From Microbacterium protaetiae (GTDB lineage: Bacteria; Actinomycetota; Actinomycetes; Actinomycetales; Microbacteriaceae): a stretch of 64,000 nucleotides of DNA. Shown here piece after piece: positions 40,947-51,148 of this stretch. The stretch spans positions 434,001 to 498,000 of the forward strand of contig NZ_CP035494.1 in NCBI RefSeq assembly GCF_004135285.1. Reading direction: 5' to 3'. Each line of letters opens with the position of its first letter. Positions within the stretch are counted from its first letter, which is position 1. Made by a program: the position numbers and the translations under genes. Under the pieces are notes generated by a model, which worked only from the letters and a program-made list of their open reading frames with translations, was not told the DNA's origin and searched no databases.

Positions 40947-42413
40947 ATGGATGCCGCAGCGTGGCGATTGCACCCCGACCGCGTCCTTCCCGCTGAGCCG
41001 GGGATGCGTGCGCTGGCGCGCCGCATTCTCGATGCGACCGCCTCGCTGCCGATCGTCTCGATGCACGGACACGTGGATGCCGCTGTGCTGGCCGACGACG
41101 CCGCCTTCACCGATCCCGCCACCCTGCTGGTCGCCCCCGACCATTACATCGTGCGGATGCTGGTGTCACAGGCCACCGCGCCCGGACCGATCCGCGACGC
41201 CGGGGTGCGCTCGGCCGCCGATCTGGGCATGGGCACCGGCCCGGTCGAGACCGACCCGCGCACCATCTGGCGCCGGTTCTGCGCGGGCTGGCCCGCCCTG
41301 CGCGGAACCCCCAGCCGGCTGTGGCTCGAACACGTGCTGGTCGAGGTCTTCGGCGCTCCGGTGGCCCCCTCGCCCGCCACGGCCGATCTGCTGTTCGACC
41401 ACCTGAGCGACCGCCTCGCCCAGCCCGAATATCGGCCGCGCGCCCTCTTCGAGCGCTTCGGCATCGAACTTCTGGCGACCACCGATGCCGCCACCGACAC
41501 TCTCGAGGCCCATGCGCGCCTGCGCGCGGACGGATGGGGCGACAGCGTCGTGCCGACATTCCGCCCCGATGCGCTGCTGGAGGCCGGGCGCAGCGGCTGG
41601 CGCGACGAACTCGACCGGCTGGGCGCGCTGACCGGTCTCGACACGGGCAGCTACGACGGATACCTCGACGCGCTGCGCGCGCGACGGCGCGCCTTCATCG
41701 CCGCCGGCGCCCGCGCCACCGATCACGGGCATCTCTCCCCCGACACCACCCCCTTGGCCGAGCTCGACGCGCGGGCGCTGTTCGCCCGTGCCCGGCAGGC
41801 ACCGCTGCCCGACGCCGATGCCCGCGCCTTCACCGCGCACATGCTGTTCCAGATGGCGCTCATGTCGGCCGACGACGGCCTGGTCATGCAGCTGCACACC
41901 GGCGTGCTGCGCGATCATGACCGTCCCTCGGCGGCGCGCCACGGCCACGACATCGGCTTCGACATCCCCGTGCAGACCTCGTTCACCCGCGCGTTGCGGC
42001 CGGTGCTCGAAGAATTCGGACACCATCCGGATTTTCACCTCGTGGTGTTCACCGTCGACGAGACGGCGTACTCGCGCGAACTCGCCCCGCTGGCCGGCGC
42101 GTATCCGGCACTGCGGCTGGGCGCGCCCTGGTGGTTCCTCGATGCCCCCGAGGCGATGGCGCGGTTCCGTGCTGCGGTCACCGAGACGGCCGGCTTCGGC
42201 AACACGAGCGGATTCGTCGACGACACCCGGGCGTTCTGCTCGATCCCCGCACGGCACGACCTCGCCCGCCGGGCCGATGCCTCGTTCCTCGCACGCCTCG
42301 TCGCCGAGCACCGTCTCGACCTCGACGAGGCCACTGACACCGCCGTCGCCCTCGCCTACACCCTCGCCCGCGACGCCTACCCGGCGCCGGCCGGCACGCA
42401 GGTGACAGCATGA
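40947..42413 (+). CDS. uxaC: Glucuronate isomerase
   Basis: 488 residues of the UxaC family (amidohydrolase-type barrel). The N-terminal metal motif is SMHGHVD (His40, His42). [26 protein letters not shown] and [18 protein letters not shown] are strongly conserved family blocks. It converts D-glucuronate to D-fructuronate, and can usually also convert galacturonate. GAAGGAG lies ahead of the ATG. Its stop overlaps the ManD start (ATGA). It receives glucuronate released by the GH67 enzyme encoded two genes on. Confidence 0.93.
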   Translation: MDAAAWRLHPDRVLPAEPGMRALARRILDATASLPIVSMHGHVDAAVLADDAAFTDPATLLVAPDHYIVRMLVSQATAPGPIRDAGVRSAADLGMGTGPVETDPRTIWRRFCAGWPALRGTPSRLWLEHVLVEVFGAPVAPSPATADLLFDHLSDRLAQPEYRPRALFERFGIELLATTDAATDTLEAHARLRADGWGDSVVPTFRPDALLEAGRSGWRDELDRLGALTGLDTGSYDGYLDALRARRRAFIAAGARATDHGHLSPDTTPLAELDARALFARARQAPLPDADARAFTAHMLFQMALMSADDGLVMQLHTGVLRDHDRPSAARHGHDIGFDIPVQTSFTRALRPVLEEFGHHPDFHLVVFTVDETAYSRELAPLAGAYPALRLGAPWWFLDAPEAMARFRAAVTETAGFGNTSGFVDDTRAFCSIPARHDLARRADASFLARLVAEHRLDLDEATDTAVALAYTLARDAYPAPAGTQVTA

Positions 42414-43642
42414 GCACCCGTATCCGGTCGTTCGAGGTGCTCGTGAGCGCACCCAGCCGCAACTTCGTCACCGTGCGCATCACCACCGACGACGGTGTGG
42501 TCGGCCTGGGAGATGCCACCCTGAACGGGCGCGAGCTGGCCGTGGTGGCGTATCTGCGCGAGCACGTCGCCGCACTGATGATCGGCCGCGACGCCCTGCG
42601 CATCGAGGACACCTGGCAGTTCCTGTACCGCTCGGCATACTGGCGGCGAGGACCGGTGACCATGAGCGCCATCGCCGCCGTCGACATGGCCCTGTGGGAC
42701 ATCACCGGGCGCATCGCCGGCATGCCCGTGTACCAGCTGCTCGGCGGCGCGTCGCGCGACGGTGTGCTCTGCTACGCGCACGCGGCCGGCAACGACCTCG
42801 ACGCACTGGCCGAGGCCGTGCGCCAACGCCAGCAGGAGGGCTTCCGGGCGATCCGGCTGCAGGTGGCGGTGCCGGGCATGGCGGCCGGCTACGGCGTGCA
42901 GAAGGGTGCCCGCCGCGGCGAGCGCTACGCGTACGAGCCCGCCACCCGCGCGGGGCTGTCGGTCGAGCAGGGGTGGGACGCCCGCGCGTACCTCTCTTAT
43001 CTGCCGCACGTTTTCGAACAGATGCGGGGCGAGTTCGGCGCCGGGCCGATGTTCCTGCACGACGCGCACCACCGGCTCACGCCGATCCAGGCCGCACGAT
43101 TGGGCGCCTCGCTCGAGCCCTACGATCTGTTCTGGCTCGAAGACGTCACGCCCGTCGACAATCCCGAGGCGCTGCGCCTGGTGCGCGAGCACACCACCAC
43201 ACCGCTGGCGATCGGCGAAGTGCTCAACACGGTGTGGGATTTCCGCACGCTCGTGCAGGAGCAGCTCATCGACTACGTGCGCGCGTCGGTGACGCACGCC
43301 GGCGGCATCACCCACCTCAAGCGCATCTTCGAGTTCGCCGCGATGTACCAGGTGAAGTCGGGCAGCCACGGCCCCACCGACATCTCGCCGGTGGGCATGG
43401 CCGCCGCGCTGCATCTCGATCTGGCGATCCACAACTTCGGCATGCAGGAGTACATGCAGCACGACCCCCGGGTCGGCGAGGTGTTCCGCACCTCGTACAC
43501 CTTCGACGACGGGATGCTGCATCCCGGCGACGCCCCGGGCTTGGGCGTCGACTACGACGACGAAGCCGCCGCCGGCTTTCCCTACGCGCCCGCGTATCTG
43601 CCCGCCGCCCGTCTGGCCGACGGAACCGCACACGAATGGTGA
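42410..43642 (+). CDS. manD: D-mannonate dehydratase, enolase superfamily (ManD type)
   Basis: 410 residues. Metal ligands Asp218, Glu244 and Glu270 and acid/base His220 ([26 protein letters not shown]) all fall eight positions after D210, E236, E262 and H212 of the Novosphingobium ManD enzyme. It dehydrates D-mannonate to 2-keto-3-deoxygluconate. This enolase-type enzyme replaces the unrelated UxuA dehydratase that is more common in enterobacteria. It is translationally coupled to uxaC. Some close relatives act on gluconate or have low activity, so mannonate is inferred mainly from the pathway context. Confidence 0.88.
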   Translation: MSTRIRSFEVLVSAPSRNFVTVRITTDDGVVGLGDATLNGRELAVVAYLREHVAALMIGRDALRIEDTWQFLYRSAYWRRGPVTMSAIAAVDMALWDITGRIAGMPVYQLLGGASRDGVLCYAHAAGNDLDALAEAVRQRQQEGFRAIRLQVAVPGMAAGYGVQKGARRGERYAYEPATRAGLSVEQGWDARAYLSYLPHVFEQMRGEFGAGPMFLHDAHHRLTPIQAARLGASLEPYDLFWLEDVTPVDNPEALRLVREHTTTPLAIGEVLNTVWDFRTLVQEQLIDYVRASVTHAGGITHLKRIFEFAAMYQVKSGSHGPTDISPVGMAAALHLDLAIHNFGMQEYMQHDPRVGEVFRTSYTFDDGMLHPGDAPGLGVDYDDEAAAGFPYAPAYLPAARLADGTAHEW

Positions 43643-43646
43643 GGTC

Positions 43647-45569
43647 ATGACCCCGCATCCGCTCTGGTTGCCCGCCGCCGCCACCGCACACCTGCGCGGC
43701 CGCAGCATCCGCGTCGAGGGCGAGCATCCCCTGCTGCAGACCGTCCGCGCCGAGGCCACGGCGGCCGGCATGCACCCGGCAGAGGATGGCGACGTCGTCA
43801 TCCGGCCGGGTGCGGCATCCACCCCCGACTCCTTCGTGCTCGCGGTCGGCGACGGCAACGTCACCGCCGAATACGCGGATGCCGCGGGCGCCCTGTACGC
43901 CTGGTTCGAGATCGTGCGCCAGGGCGCTGCCGTGTTCGCCGGCGCCGGGCGGCGAACCTGCGCACCGGCGCACGCGCTGCGCATGATCGATCACTGGGAC
44001 AACGTCGCCGTGCATCCGGTGATGGGGCAGGTCGAACGCGGCTACGCGGGTGTCTCACTGTTCTTCGACGACGGGCTGCTGCGCGAAGACCTCTCCCGCG
44101 TCGACCGTTATGCCCGCGCCCTCGCCTCGATCGGGATCAACCGCATCGCGGTCAACAACGTCAACGTGCACGAGCGCGAAGTGCACCTGCTCACCGACGA
44201 TCTGCCCGGTATCGCCCGGATCGCCGCCGTGTTCCGGCGCTGGGGCATTCGCCTGCACCTGTCGGTGTCGTTCGCCACGCCACTCATGCTCGGCGATCTC
44301 GACACCGCCGACCCCCTCGATGACCGCGTGCAGGAGTGGTGGCGGGCGACCACCACGCGCGTGTACGAGCAGATTCCCGACTTCGGCGGCTACCTCGTCA
44401 AGGCCGACTCTGAGGGCCAGCCCGGCCCCTTCGCGTACGGTCGCGACCACGCCGATGGCGCGAATATGCTCGCGCGCGCGCTCGCATCGCACGACGGGCT
44501 GGTGCACTGGCGCGCCTTCGTCTACAACCATCGGCAGGACTGGCGCGACCGCACCACCGACCGCGCCCGTGCCGCCTTCGACCACTTCACCCCCCTCGAC
44601 GGTCGCTTCGACGACAACGTGATCGTGCAGATCAAATACGGTCCGATGGATTTTCAGGCACGCGAACCGGTCTCGCCGGTGCTGTTCGGGATGCCGCACA
44701 CGCGGCTGGGGCTCGAACTGCAGATCACGCAGGAGTACACCGGGCAGCAGCGTCATGCGGTGTATCTGGGCCCGCAATGGGCCGAGATCCTTTCCTTCCG
44801 CCCGCACGGCCAGACCGGCTCCGCCCTGGCCGAAGGACTGGGCGGCGGCATGGCGGCGGTCGCGAACGTGGGCGACGACCCGTTCTGGACGGGGCATCCC
44901 CTCGCCCAGGCGAATCTGTACGCTTACGGCCGGCTCGCCTGGAATCCGCGGCTGGATCCGGCGGCGATCCTCGACGAGTGGGTGCCGCTGACCTTCGGCG
45001 ACGATCCGATCGTGCGCAGCGGCATCCACGCCATCCTCGACGGGTCGTGGGCTGCCTATGAGGCCTACACCGCGCCCCTGGGCGTGGGATTCATGGTCAC
45101 CCCCGGCACGCACGACGGCCCCAGTGTCGACGGCTATGAGTACTCGCCGTGGGGTACCTACCACTTCGCCGACCGCGACGGTGTGGGCGTGGACCGCACC
45201 GCGGCGACCGGCACCGGCTTCGCCGCACAATATCCCGAGCCGTGGCGCAGCACGTACGAGACTCTCGAGACGGTCCCCGACGAGCTGTTGCTGTTCTTTC
45301 ACCACGTGCCGTACACGCACCGTCTGCACAGCGGAAAGACCGTCATCCAGCACATCTACGACAGCCACTTCGATGGGGTCGAGCGGGTGCGCCAGGCGAT
45401 GCAGACGTGGGAGGGTCTGGCGGGGCGGATCGATCCCGCCGTGTTCGAGCGCGGTCGCGAGCGCTTCGCCGCACAGTTGCAGTCGGCCATCGAGTGGCGT
45501 GACCAGATCACGACGTACTTCGCACGCATGTCGGGCGTGCCCGACGATCAGGGGCGCACCTACCGCTGA
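43647..45569 (+). CDS. aguA: Alpha-glucuronidase, glycoside hydrolase family 67
   Basis: 640 residues without a signal peptide, so intracellular. The acid Glu256 is in [11 protein letters not shown]; the two bases are Asp335 (YGPMDFQ) and Glu363 ([10 protein letters not shown]). The 28-residue spacing of the bases is the same as in Cellvibrio GlcA67A. It removes 4-O-methyl-glucuronate from the non-reducing end of imported aldouronic acids, feeding UxaC. A GAGG lies very close to the ATG at 43647. It converges on the DUF624 gene with a gap of only 3 nt and no visible terminator. Confidence 0.93.
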   Translation: MTPHPLWLPAAATAHLRGRSIRVEGEHPLLQTVRAEATAAGMHPAEDGDVVIRPGAASTPDSFVLAVGDGNVTAEYADAAGALYAWFEIVRQGAAVFAGAGRRTCAPAHALRMIDHWDNVAVHPVMGQVERGYAGVSLFFDDGLLREDLSRVDRYARALASIGINRIAVNNVNVHEREVHLLTDDLPGIARIAAVFRRWGIRLHLSVSFATPLMLGDLDTADPLDDRVQEWWRATTTRVYEQIPDFGGYLVKADSEGQPGPFAYGRDHADGANMLARALASHDGLVHWRAFVYNHRQDWRDRTTDRARAAFDHFTPLDGRFDDNVIVQIKYGPMDFQAREPVSPVLFGMPHTRLGLELQITQEYTGQQRHAVYLGPQWAEILSFRPHGQTGSALAEGLGGGMAAVANVGDDPFWTGHPLAQANLYAYGRLAWNPRLDPAAILDEWVPLTFGDDPIVRSGIHAILDGSWAAYEAYTAPLGVGFMVTPGTHDGPSVDGYEYSPWGTYHFADRDGVGVDRTAATGTGFAAQYPEPWRSTYETLETVPDELLLFFHHVPYTHRLHSGKTVIQHIYDSHFDGVERVRQAMQTWEGLAGRIDPAVFERGRERFAAQLQSAIEWRDQITTYFARMSGVPDDQGRTYR

Positions 45570-45572
45570 GGG

Positions 45573-46244
45573 TCAGGACGTCGCGATGAACCGCGCCTCG
45601 ACATCGGCGATGATCGGCCGCGCGCCGGCGCGCACCAGACCGGCAAGCACCGATGCGGCCGCCAGCAGCGCCCACGCGGTCATCGTCGCGACCACTGCGG
45701 CAGCGATGACCAGAAGGCAGATAGTGCCGATGGTCGCCAGGGGCTTGGCGATGAGGTAATACGCCGCCAGCCGCGCCGTGTCACGGGTGCGAAAACGGAA
45801 CAGCGACGCTATCAGCACCGCGTTCACGCACCACAGCACGACAGCGACGGCCAGCACCAGAGCGGCCACGACAAAGAAGGTGCCGGCGATGGCGCCGAAG
45901 GCGACATTGAAGACGAGCACCGCCAAGGCCACCAGCGCCGGAGAGGTCACCAGCAGCACGTCGCGCACATTGGCTCGCCAGCACTGCCAGTAGCGGCGCC
46001 ACGGAGTCAGCTCGGCGGTCGGGCGCGATGCAGAGACGGCCGCCGAAAATGCAGGGAGCACCGGAATCAGGCACAGCACGTACAGGGGCACGTTGCCGGC
46101 GGTCGGCTCGAGCAGCACGATCCCGGCGATGCCGGGGAGCCCGGCGAGCACGAAGGCGACTTCGACCACCAGATAGCGATAGACGCCTCCGGTCACGCGG
46201 GTGAACGCGTTCGATTCGGTCAGGATGCTTCTGCTCTGGCTCAT
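45573..46244 (-). CDS. DUF624 (YesL-like) membrane protein
   Basis: 223 residues with five to six hydrophobic segments. The N-terminal helix is followed by the aromatic WRRYWQCWRANVRDVLL segment characteristic of the DUF624/YesL family. Members are encoded next to ABC importers of plant-wall oligosaccharides, and their function is unknown. It is the last gene of the importer operon after the binding-protein gene. Localisation to the cytoplasmic membrane follows from the helices. Confidence 0.82.
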   Translation of the reverse strand: MSQSRSILTESNAFTRVTGGVYRYLVVEVAFVLAGLPGIAGIVLLEPTAGNVPLYVLCLIPVLPAFSAAVSASRPTAELTPWRRYWQCWRANVRDVLLVTSPALVALAVLVFNVAFGAIAGTFFVVAALVLAVAVVLWCVNAVLIASLFRFRTRDTARLAAYYLIAKPLATIGTICLLVIAAAVVATMTAWALLAAASVLAGLVRAGARPIIADVEARFIATS

Positions 46245-46263
46245 CGTCTTCTCCGGGATGTCC

Positions 46264-46300
46264 GGGTCCGGTCGCGCCGGGGGGAGGCACGACCGGACCC
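46264..46300 (-). promoter_or_regulatory. Intercistronic hairpin after the sugar-binding-protein gene
   Basis: GGGTCCGGTCG (46264-46274) pairs perfectly with CGACCGGACCC (46290-46300) around a 15-base loop. On the minus strand it begins 7 nt after the stop of the binding-protein gene. It mirrors the hairpin after the other binding-protein gene at 6506 and may likewise raise that message above its neighbours. Confidence 0.55.
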
Positions 46301-46307
46301 GAGTATC

Positions 46308-48017
46308 TCAGTCCTGGCTGTCGCCGGCCAGGGCCTTCGCCTGACGCTGCTGCGCCGTGTTGATCATGTCGATGTACTCGTCCATGTGCGCATTCTTCAG
46401 CTCCTGCACATAGGCGTCCCACTCCGAGAGCGGACGGTCACCGGTGATGAACGCGGCCGTGTTCTGGCGTACGACATCCAGCAGTGCCGAGGCCCACAGG
46501 CTCGCCTGCTCGTTCTCCACCTCGGTGAGCGGCGCCGATGGCGCGGTCGCCAGCTGGGTCTTTGTGAGCATCGATGAGACGAAGTCCTTGGTCTCAGGCA
46601 GCATCATCGACGTGCGCAGCTCTTCGGTGCTGCCCTCGGCCGACATGAATGCACCGTTGGCGAAGCCGCCGTCGACGTTGAGCATCTTCGTGGCACCGGG
46701 GTTGAGCATGTCCTTCGCGCGGTCCCAGTCGGCGGTGAGCTTGCGCGTGCCGTTCTCGACCGTGTAAGTGGTGCCCTTCACGCCCCACTTGGCGAACTCG
46801 AGGCCCTCGTCGGAGTAGTACAGCCAGTCCACGAACTGCAGCAGCGCCTTGAAGTGGTCGCTGTCGGCGGCCTTCGACGAGATCATGATGCCCGGAATAC
46901 CGTCGACGCGCCCGCCTGCGGCGAGGTTGTCACCGGCCGGACCGGCCGGCACGCGCAGCAGCGCCACCTCGGCGTCTTTGTTGCCGACCTCAGAGAACGA
47001 CTGCCGCGCCTGGGTCAGGAACTGGTCGTTGCCCGAGATCACGAGCGAGTCGCCGTTGAAGAAGCTCGCCTTCGCGTCGTCGTCCGACTGGGTCACGCTC
47101 GACTTCGTCATGAGCCCATCGGCCACCAGGCCGTGGTAATAGGTGATGAGCTGCTTGTACTCGTCGGTGGCCGCCGCGTAAACGTACTTCGAGCCGTCCC
47201 ACCAGCCGCCACCGGTCGACGAGGCCGACAGGCCCCAGCCGGCGGCCGTGCCGAAGTTGGGCGCCGCGAAGTTCAGCGCACCGCCGAGCGGGTCGGGGCT
47301 GTTGAACTCGTCGGAGATGATCTCCTTGTCGGGGTAGGCCTCGTGCACCTTCTGCAGTTCGTCCTGGAAGTCGTCGAAGGTCGCCGGCGACAGGCTCAGC
47401 CCCAGCTTGTCCCAGATGTCCTTGCGCACGACGTAGCTGTACTGCGGGACGGCGATCTCGGAAAGCCCCGGCAGCACGTAGAACTTGCCGTCGGCCTGAC
47501 GCAGGTTGTCGAGGTCTTTCTCCAGTCCCCACTTCTTCACCTTGTCGGTGAAGTTGGGCATGTACTGCGTGAAATCGCTCACCGGCAGAATCGCGCCACC
47601 CGAGACGAACGGGGTCTCCTGGCCCGGGTAGACCACCGTGATGATCTCGGGGGCGTCGCCGCTGGCGATCATCGCCGAGCGGGCGTCTTCGTAGCCGACG
47701 CGCGGTGAGCTGTCGATGTCGAAGGTGACCTTCTGGTTCTTCTCGATCTCGGTGAAGAACGGCCAGTCCTTCTGCAGCGGGTAGGCCTCGTGGTCGCGGT
47801 AGAGCATCGAGAACTCGACCGGCTCGGTGGCGGTGAAGGTGGTGCCGACGGCGAAGTCCGACATCGCCCCCTTGTCCTTGCCGGTGAAATCGAAGCTGGC
47901 GCCGGCGTCGTCGGTGTCACCGGACGAGGTGCAACCGCTGAGCACGAGGCCTGCGGCGGCCAGGGTGGCCAGTACGGTGATCACCCGCTTTGCGGGAGAG
48001 GCAGACAGCTGTGTCAT
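46308..48017 (-). CDS. Extracellular sugar-binding lipoprotein, ABC importer (family 1, LplA-like)
   Basis: 569 residues. The signal peptide ends in the lipobox VLSGC, Cys29. At over 550 residues it is longer than maltose-type binding proteins and fits the LplA/YtcQ group that serves xylan- and pectin-derived oligosaccharides. Internal blocks such as IPGIMISSKAADSDHFKALLQFVDWLYYSDEG are typical of the group. It would capture aldouronic or xylo-oligosaccharides outside the membrane and hand them to the two permeases upstream. No ATPase gene lies nearby; such systems use a shared MsmX-type ATPase encoded elsewhere. Confidence 0.9.
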   Translation of the reverse strand: MTQLSASPAKRVITVLATLAAAGLVLSGCTSSGDTDDAGASFDFTGKDKGAMSDFAVGTTFTATEPVEFSMLYRDHEAYPLQKDWPFFTEIEKNQKVTFDIDSSPRVGYEDARSAMIASGDAPEIITVVYPGQETPFVSGGAILPVSDFTQYMPNFTDKVKKWGLEKDLDNLRQADGKFYVLPGLSEIAVPQYSYVVRKDIWDKLGLSLSPATFDDFQDELQKVHEAYPDKEIISDEFNSPDPLGGALNFAAPNFGTAAGWGLSASSTGGGWWDGSKYVYAAATDEYKQLITYYHGLVADGLMTKSSVTQSDDDAKASFFNGDSLVISGNDQFLTQARQSFSEVGNKDAEVALLRVPAGPAGDNLAAGGRVDGIPGIMISSKAADSDHFKALLQFVDWLYYSDEGLEFAKWGVKGTTYTVENGTRKLTADWDRAKDMLNPGATKMLNVDGGFANGAFMSAEGSTEELRTSMMLPETKDFVSSMLTKTQLATAPSAPLTEVENEQASLWASALLDVVRQNTAAFITGDRPLSEWDAYVQELKNAHMDEYIDMINTAQQRQAKALAGDSQD

Positions 48018-48051
48018 TTGTGGTTCTCTCTTTCTCGTTTGCGGAGGGGAT

Positions 48052-48972
48052 TCAGGCCTTGACCGAGCCGAGCATGACGCCCGACACGAAGTGCTTCTGC
48101 AGGAACGGGTACAGACAGACGATCGGCAGCACGGTGAGCAGCATCGTCACCGCCTTGACGTTGGCGGCGATCTGCAGCCCCTCGTCGGTGCCGGCCGGCT
48201 GCGACGATGACAGCAGCAGATTGCGCAGGTACACCGTCACCGGGTACAACTCGGGCTTGCTCATATACAGGGCGGCCGAGAACCACGAGTTCCAGAACGC
48301 GACGGCGTAGAAGAGCACCATGGTGGCGATCACGGCCTTGCTCAGCGGCAGCACGATGCGCCAGAGGATGCCGTAGGTGTTCAGTCCGTCGATCTCGGCG
48401 GCCTCTTCGAGCTCTTCGGGAAAGTTCTCGAAGAACGACTTCATCACCAGCAGGTTGAAGATGCTGATCGCGTTGGGGATCACGATCGCCCAGATGGTGT
48501 TGCGCCACCCGAGCGTGTTCACGAGCACATAGTTCGGGATCAGCCCGCCGCTGAAGAACATCGTGAACACTGCGATGCCGATGAACACCGTGCGACCCTT
48601 CAACCGCTTCTTCGACAGCGCGTAGGCGAAGGTCGTGGTCAACACCATCGAGATCGCCGTGGCCACCGCGGTGTACACCACGGTGTTGCCGTAGTTGCGC
48701 CAGAACATCGGGTCGCTCATCACGAGAACGAACGTGGTGACGTTGAATCCCCGCGGGATGATGCTGACCTGGCCGGCGTTGATGTATCCCTGCCCGCTGA
48801 AGGCCACCGCGAGCACGTTGACGAACGGATACAGCGTGATCGCGCAGATGACCACGAGCGCGATCGCGTTAAGCACGCGGAACACGGTGTAACCGCGGGA
48901 GTCGCGCAGTCCGGTGCGGGGTCGACGCCCAAGGCGGGGGGATGCCGCAGGTGCGGCGGTCGTGGTCACCAC
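48052..48972 (-). CDS. Sugar ABC importer permease (LplC/YtcP-like)
   Basis: 306 residues with six membrane helices. The cytoplasmic EAA loop reads ELEEAAEIDGLNTYGILWRIVLPLSKAVIATM, which contacts the ATPase. The start is a GTG at 48972 with AGGAG seven bases upstream; the frame is open further but overlaps the first permease. Its start overlaps the stop of that permease by 7 nt, so both are translated together. Confidence 0.9.
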   Translation of the reverse strand: MVTTTAAPAASPRLGRRPRTGLRDSRGYTVFRVLNAIALVVICAITLYPFVNVLAVAFSGQGYINAGQVSIIPRGFNVTTFVLVMSDPMFWRNYGNTVVYTAVATAISMVLTTTFAYALSKKRLKGRTVFIGIAVFTMFFSGGLIPNYVLVNTLGWRNTIWAIVIPNAISIFNLLVMKSFFENFPEELEEAAEIDGLNTYGILWRIVLPLSKAVIATMVLFYAVAFWNSWFSAALYMSKPELYPVTVYLRNLLLSSSQPAGTDEGLQIAANVKAVTMLLTVLPIVCLYPFLQKHFVSGVMLGSVKA

Positions 48973-49982
48973 AGGCTTGCTCCTGTCACTCGGCGCGAGA
49001 TCGCGTTGGCCGACAGCACCATGACCAGGCCGATGATCGCCTCGAAAAGTCCGATGGCGGTCGCATACGAGAAGCTGCCCGATCCGATGCCGACGCGATA
49101 CAGATAGGTGGAGATGACGTCGGCCGTGGAGTAGATCAGCGGGTTGTACAGCAGCAGCACCTTCTCGAAGCTGACGGCCAGGAAGCTGCCGATGTTCAGC
49201 ACCAGCAGCACGACGATGGTCGGCGCCAGCCCCGGCAGCGTCACATGCCAGGTCTGCTGCCAGCGGTTGGCGCCGTCGATGCGGGCCGCCTCGTACAGTT
49301 GCGGATCGATGGTGGTCAGTGCCGCGAGGTACAGGATCGTGCCCCAGCCGACGGTCTGCCAGATCTCGGAGCCGACGAAGATCGGACGGAACCACTCGGG
49401 CTTCTGCATGAACTCAATCGGATCGCCGCCGAACTGCTGGATCGCCTGGTTGATGGCGCCGTGCGACGACACCAGCTGCAGCACCATCCCGGCCACGATG
49501 ACGATCGACATGAAGTGCGGCAGGTAGCTGATCGACTGCGCGATGCGCTTGAGCTTGGTCGAGCGCAGCTCGTTGAGCATGAGGGCCAGGATGATCGGCA
49601 GCGGAAAGATCACCACCAGGCACAGGCCACCGAGGATCAGGGTGTTGAAGAACACCCGCCAGAACACCGGGTCGGAGATGAACATCTGAAAGTAGTGCAA
49701 CCCGACCCACTCGTCACCGAAGAGGTTTCCCCCCGGGCGGTAGCGGCGGAACGCGATGATGTTGCCCGCCATCGGCAGGTAGCGGAAGATCGCGAGGAAC
49801 ACCAGCGGCAGCACCAGCAGCGAGTACAGCCGCCAGTCACGGGCTATCGCCCGGCGCCAGGTCAGCTTCGTGCCGCGGGGGGCGACGCGGGCGGGCTTGG
49901 GCAGACGAGCCGGTGGCTCGGGGGGCGGCGGCGCGGCGGGCGCCTCGCCCACTTCACCGGCGCCCAGATTCGTGATCGACAT
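48966..49982 (-). CDS. Sugar ABC importer permease (LplB/YtcP-like)
   Basis: 338 residues. After a proline-rich cytoplasmic N-terminus (about 1-35) there are six membrane helices. Its EAA loop is QLYEAARIDGANRWQQTWHVTLPGLAPTIVVLLVL. It forms the channel with the permease encoded next, and the pair belongs to the oligosaccharide (CUT1) class. The ATG at 49982 has GAGGA upstream. It is the first gene of the operon, divergent from the acetyl esterase; the shared 197-bp region has a LacI-type operator. Confidence 0.9.
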   Translation of the reverse strand: MSITNLGAGEVGEAPAAPPPPEPPARLPKPARVAPRGTKLTWRRAIARDWRLYSLLVLPLVFLAIFRYLPMAGNIIAFRRYRPGGNLFGDEWVGLHYFQMFISDPVFWRVFFNTLILGGLCLVVIFPLPIILALMLNELRSTKLKRIAQSISYLPHFMSIVIVAGMVLQLVSSHGAINQAIQQFGGDPIEFMQKPEWFRPIFVGSEIWQTVGWGTILYLAALTTIDPQLYEAARIDGANRWQQTWHVTLPGLAPTIVVLLVLNIGSFLAVSFEKVLLLYNPLIYSTADVISTYLYRVGIGSGSFSYATAIGLFEAIIGLVMVLSANAISRRVTGASLW

Positions 49983-50086
49983 TCGCTTCCTCGCGCTTGC
50001 CGTCGACGCTCGTTGGTGAGTCGTCGCCGGTCCGAAAGTTTCGTGCATCTGGGCGATACGTCAGGTACGCTAACCCGAGGTGATGC

Positions 50087-50106
50087 GAATGTCAACGTTT
50101 TCATTC
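50087..50106. promoter_or_regulatory. LacI-type operator between importer and esterase operons
   Basis: GAATGTCAACGTTTTCATTC is a 20-bp palindrome with two mismatched pairs centred on AACGTT, the classic LacI/CcpA-like form. It lies between the divergent permease and esterase genes. The half AACGTTTTCATTCGA matches the site before uxaC in 14 of 15 bases. Confidence 0.75.
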
Positions 50107-50179
50107 GAGGTCGTTGCATCACTGTGACCTTCTCCGCCGGCCCGACCGGCATCCGCCCTCGGCAGAACGGCAGGAACGC

Positions 50180-51148
50180 ATGGCACGCTTCGACCTCTCC
50201 GCGACCCAGCTGCGCGATCACCACCCGCAGGTCGCCGAACCCGACGACTTCGACGCGTTCTGGTCCGGCACCCTTGCCGAGGCGCGCCGCCACGGCGACG
50301 GCCTCGAGCGGTCGACGGTGGCCTCGCCGATGCCCGCGTTCGAGGTGTTCGACGTCACCTTTCCCGGTTTCGCGGGCGAGCGCATCCGCGCCTGGCTCGT
50401 GCTGCCCGCGCACCGTTCGTCTCCCCTGCCGGGCATCGTCGAGTTCGTCGGCTACGGCCGCGGTCGCGGTCTGCCGCACGAGCGACTGCACTGGCCGGCG
50501 GCCGGCTTCGCCCAGCTCATCGTCGACACCCGTGGCCAGGGCAGCACGTGGGGCACGGGCGGTTCGACGCCCGATCCGCACGGCGCAGGCCCCAGCACGG
50601 CCGGCTTCCTCACACGCGGCATCGAAGACGCGCACGAGTACTACTACCGGCGGGTGTTCACCGACGCCGTGCGTGCTGTCGACGCCATGCGCCAGTTCCC
50701 CGAGGTCGACGCGAGTCGCGTCGCGGTGACCGGCAACAGCCAGGGCGGGCTCATCGCCATCGCCGCGGCCGGACTCGCCTCGGGACTGGTGGCCGCCCTG
50801 CCCACGGCGCCGATCCTGTGCGAGGTGGCACGCGTGATCGGGCTGACCGATGCCGAGCCGCACGCCGAGATCGCGCGGTACCTGTCGGTGCATCGTGATC
50901 GCGTCGATGACGTGTTTCGCACCCTGTCGTACTTCGACGGCGTCGCCTTCGCCCGGCGGGCAAGCGCCCCCGCCCTGTTCGGCTGCGGTCACCTCGACAC
51001 CATCGCGCCACCCTCGGGCGTGTACGCCGCGCACAACGCCTGGGGCGGCCCGCACGACATGGTCGACTATCCCTGGAACGGGCACGAGACCGGCGAGGGC
51101 GCCCACTGGCTGCGCCAGGTGGCGTGGCTGCAGGCGGTCACCGCGTGA
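50180..51148 (+). CDS. axe: Acetyl xylan esterase, carbohydrate esterase family 7
   Basis: 322 residues, alpha/beta hydrolase. The catalytic triad is Ser187 (GNSQGG), Asp273 (GHLDTIAPP) and His302 (GHETGEG), each one position from those of the Thermotoga maritima CE7 esterase. DTRGQGST is the family RGQ motif. CE7 enzymes are cytoplasmic hexamers that remove acetyl groups from short xylo-oligosaccharides; there is no signal peptide, in agreement. AGGA precedes the ATG at 50180. Its stop overlaps the GTG start of uxuB (GTGA). Confidence 0.93.
   Translation: MARFDLSATQLRDHHPQVAEPDDFDAFWSGTLAEARRHGDGLERSTVASPMPAFEVFDVTFPGFAGERIRAWLVLPAHRSSPLPGIVEFVGYGRGRGLPHERLHWPAAGFAQLIVDTRGQGSTWGTGGSTPDPHGAGPSTAGFLTRGIEDAHEYYYRRVFTDAVRAVDAMRQFPEVDASRVAVTGNSQGGLIAIAAAGLASGLVAALPTAPILCEVARVIGLTDAEPHAEIARYLSVHRDRVDDVFRTLSYFDGVAFARRASAPALFGCGHLDTIAPPSGVYAAHNAWGGPHDMVDYPWNGHETGEGAHWLRQVAWLQAVTA

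Noticed and set aside
48973..49395. N-terminal extension of the second sugar permease
   Set aside because: It lies within the first permease gene in another frame; the GTG at 48972 has a well-placed AGGAG.
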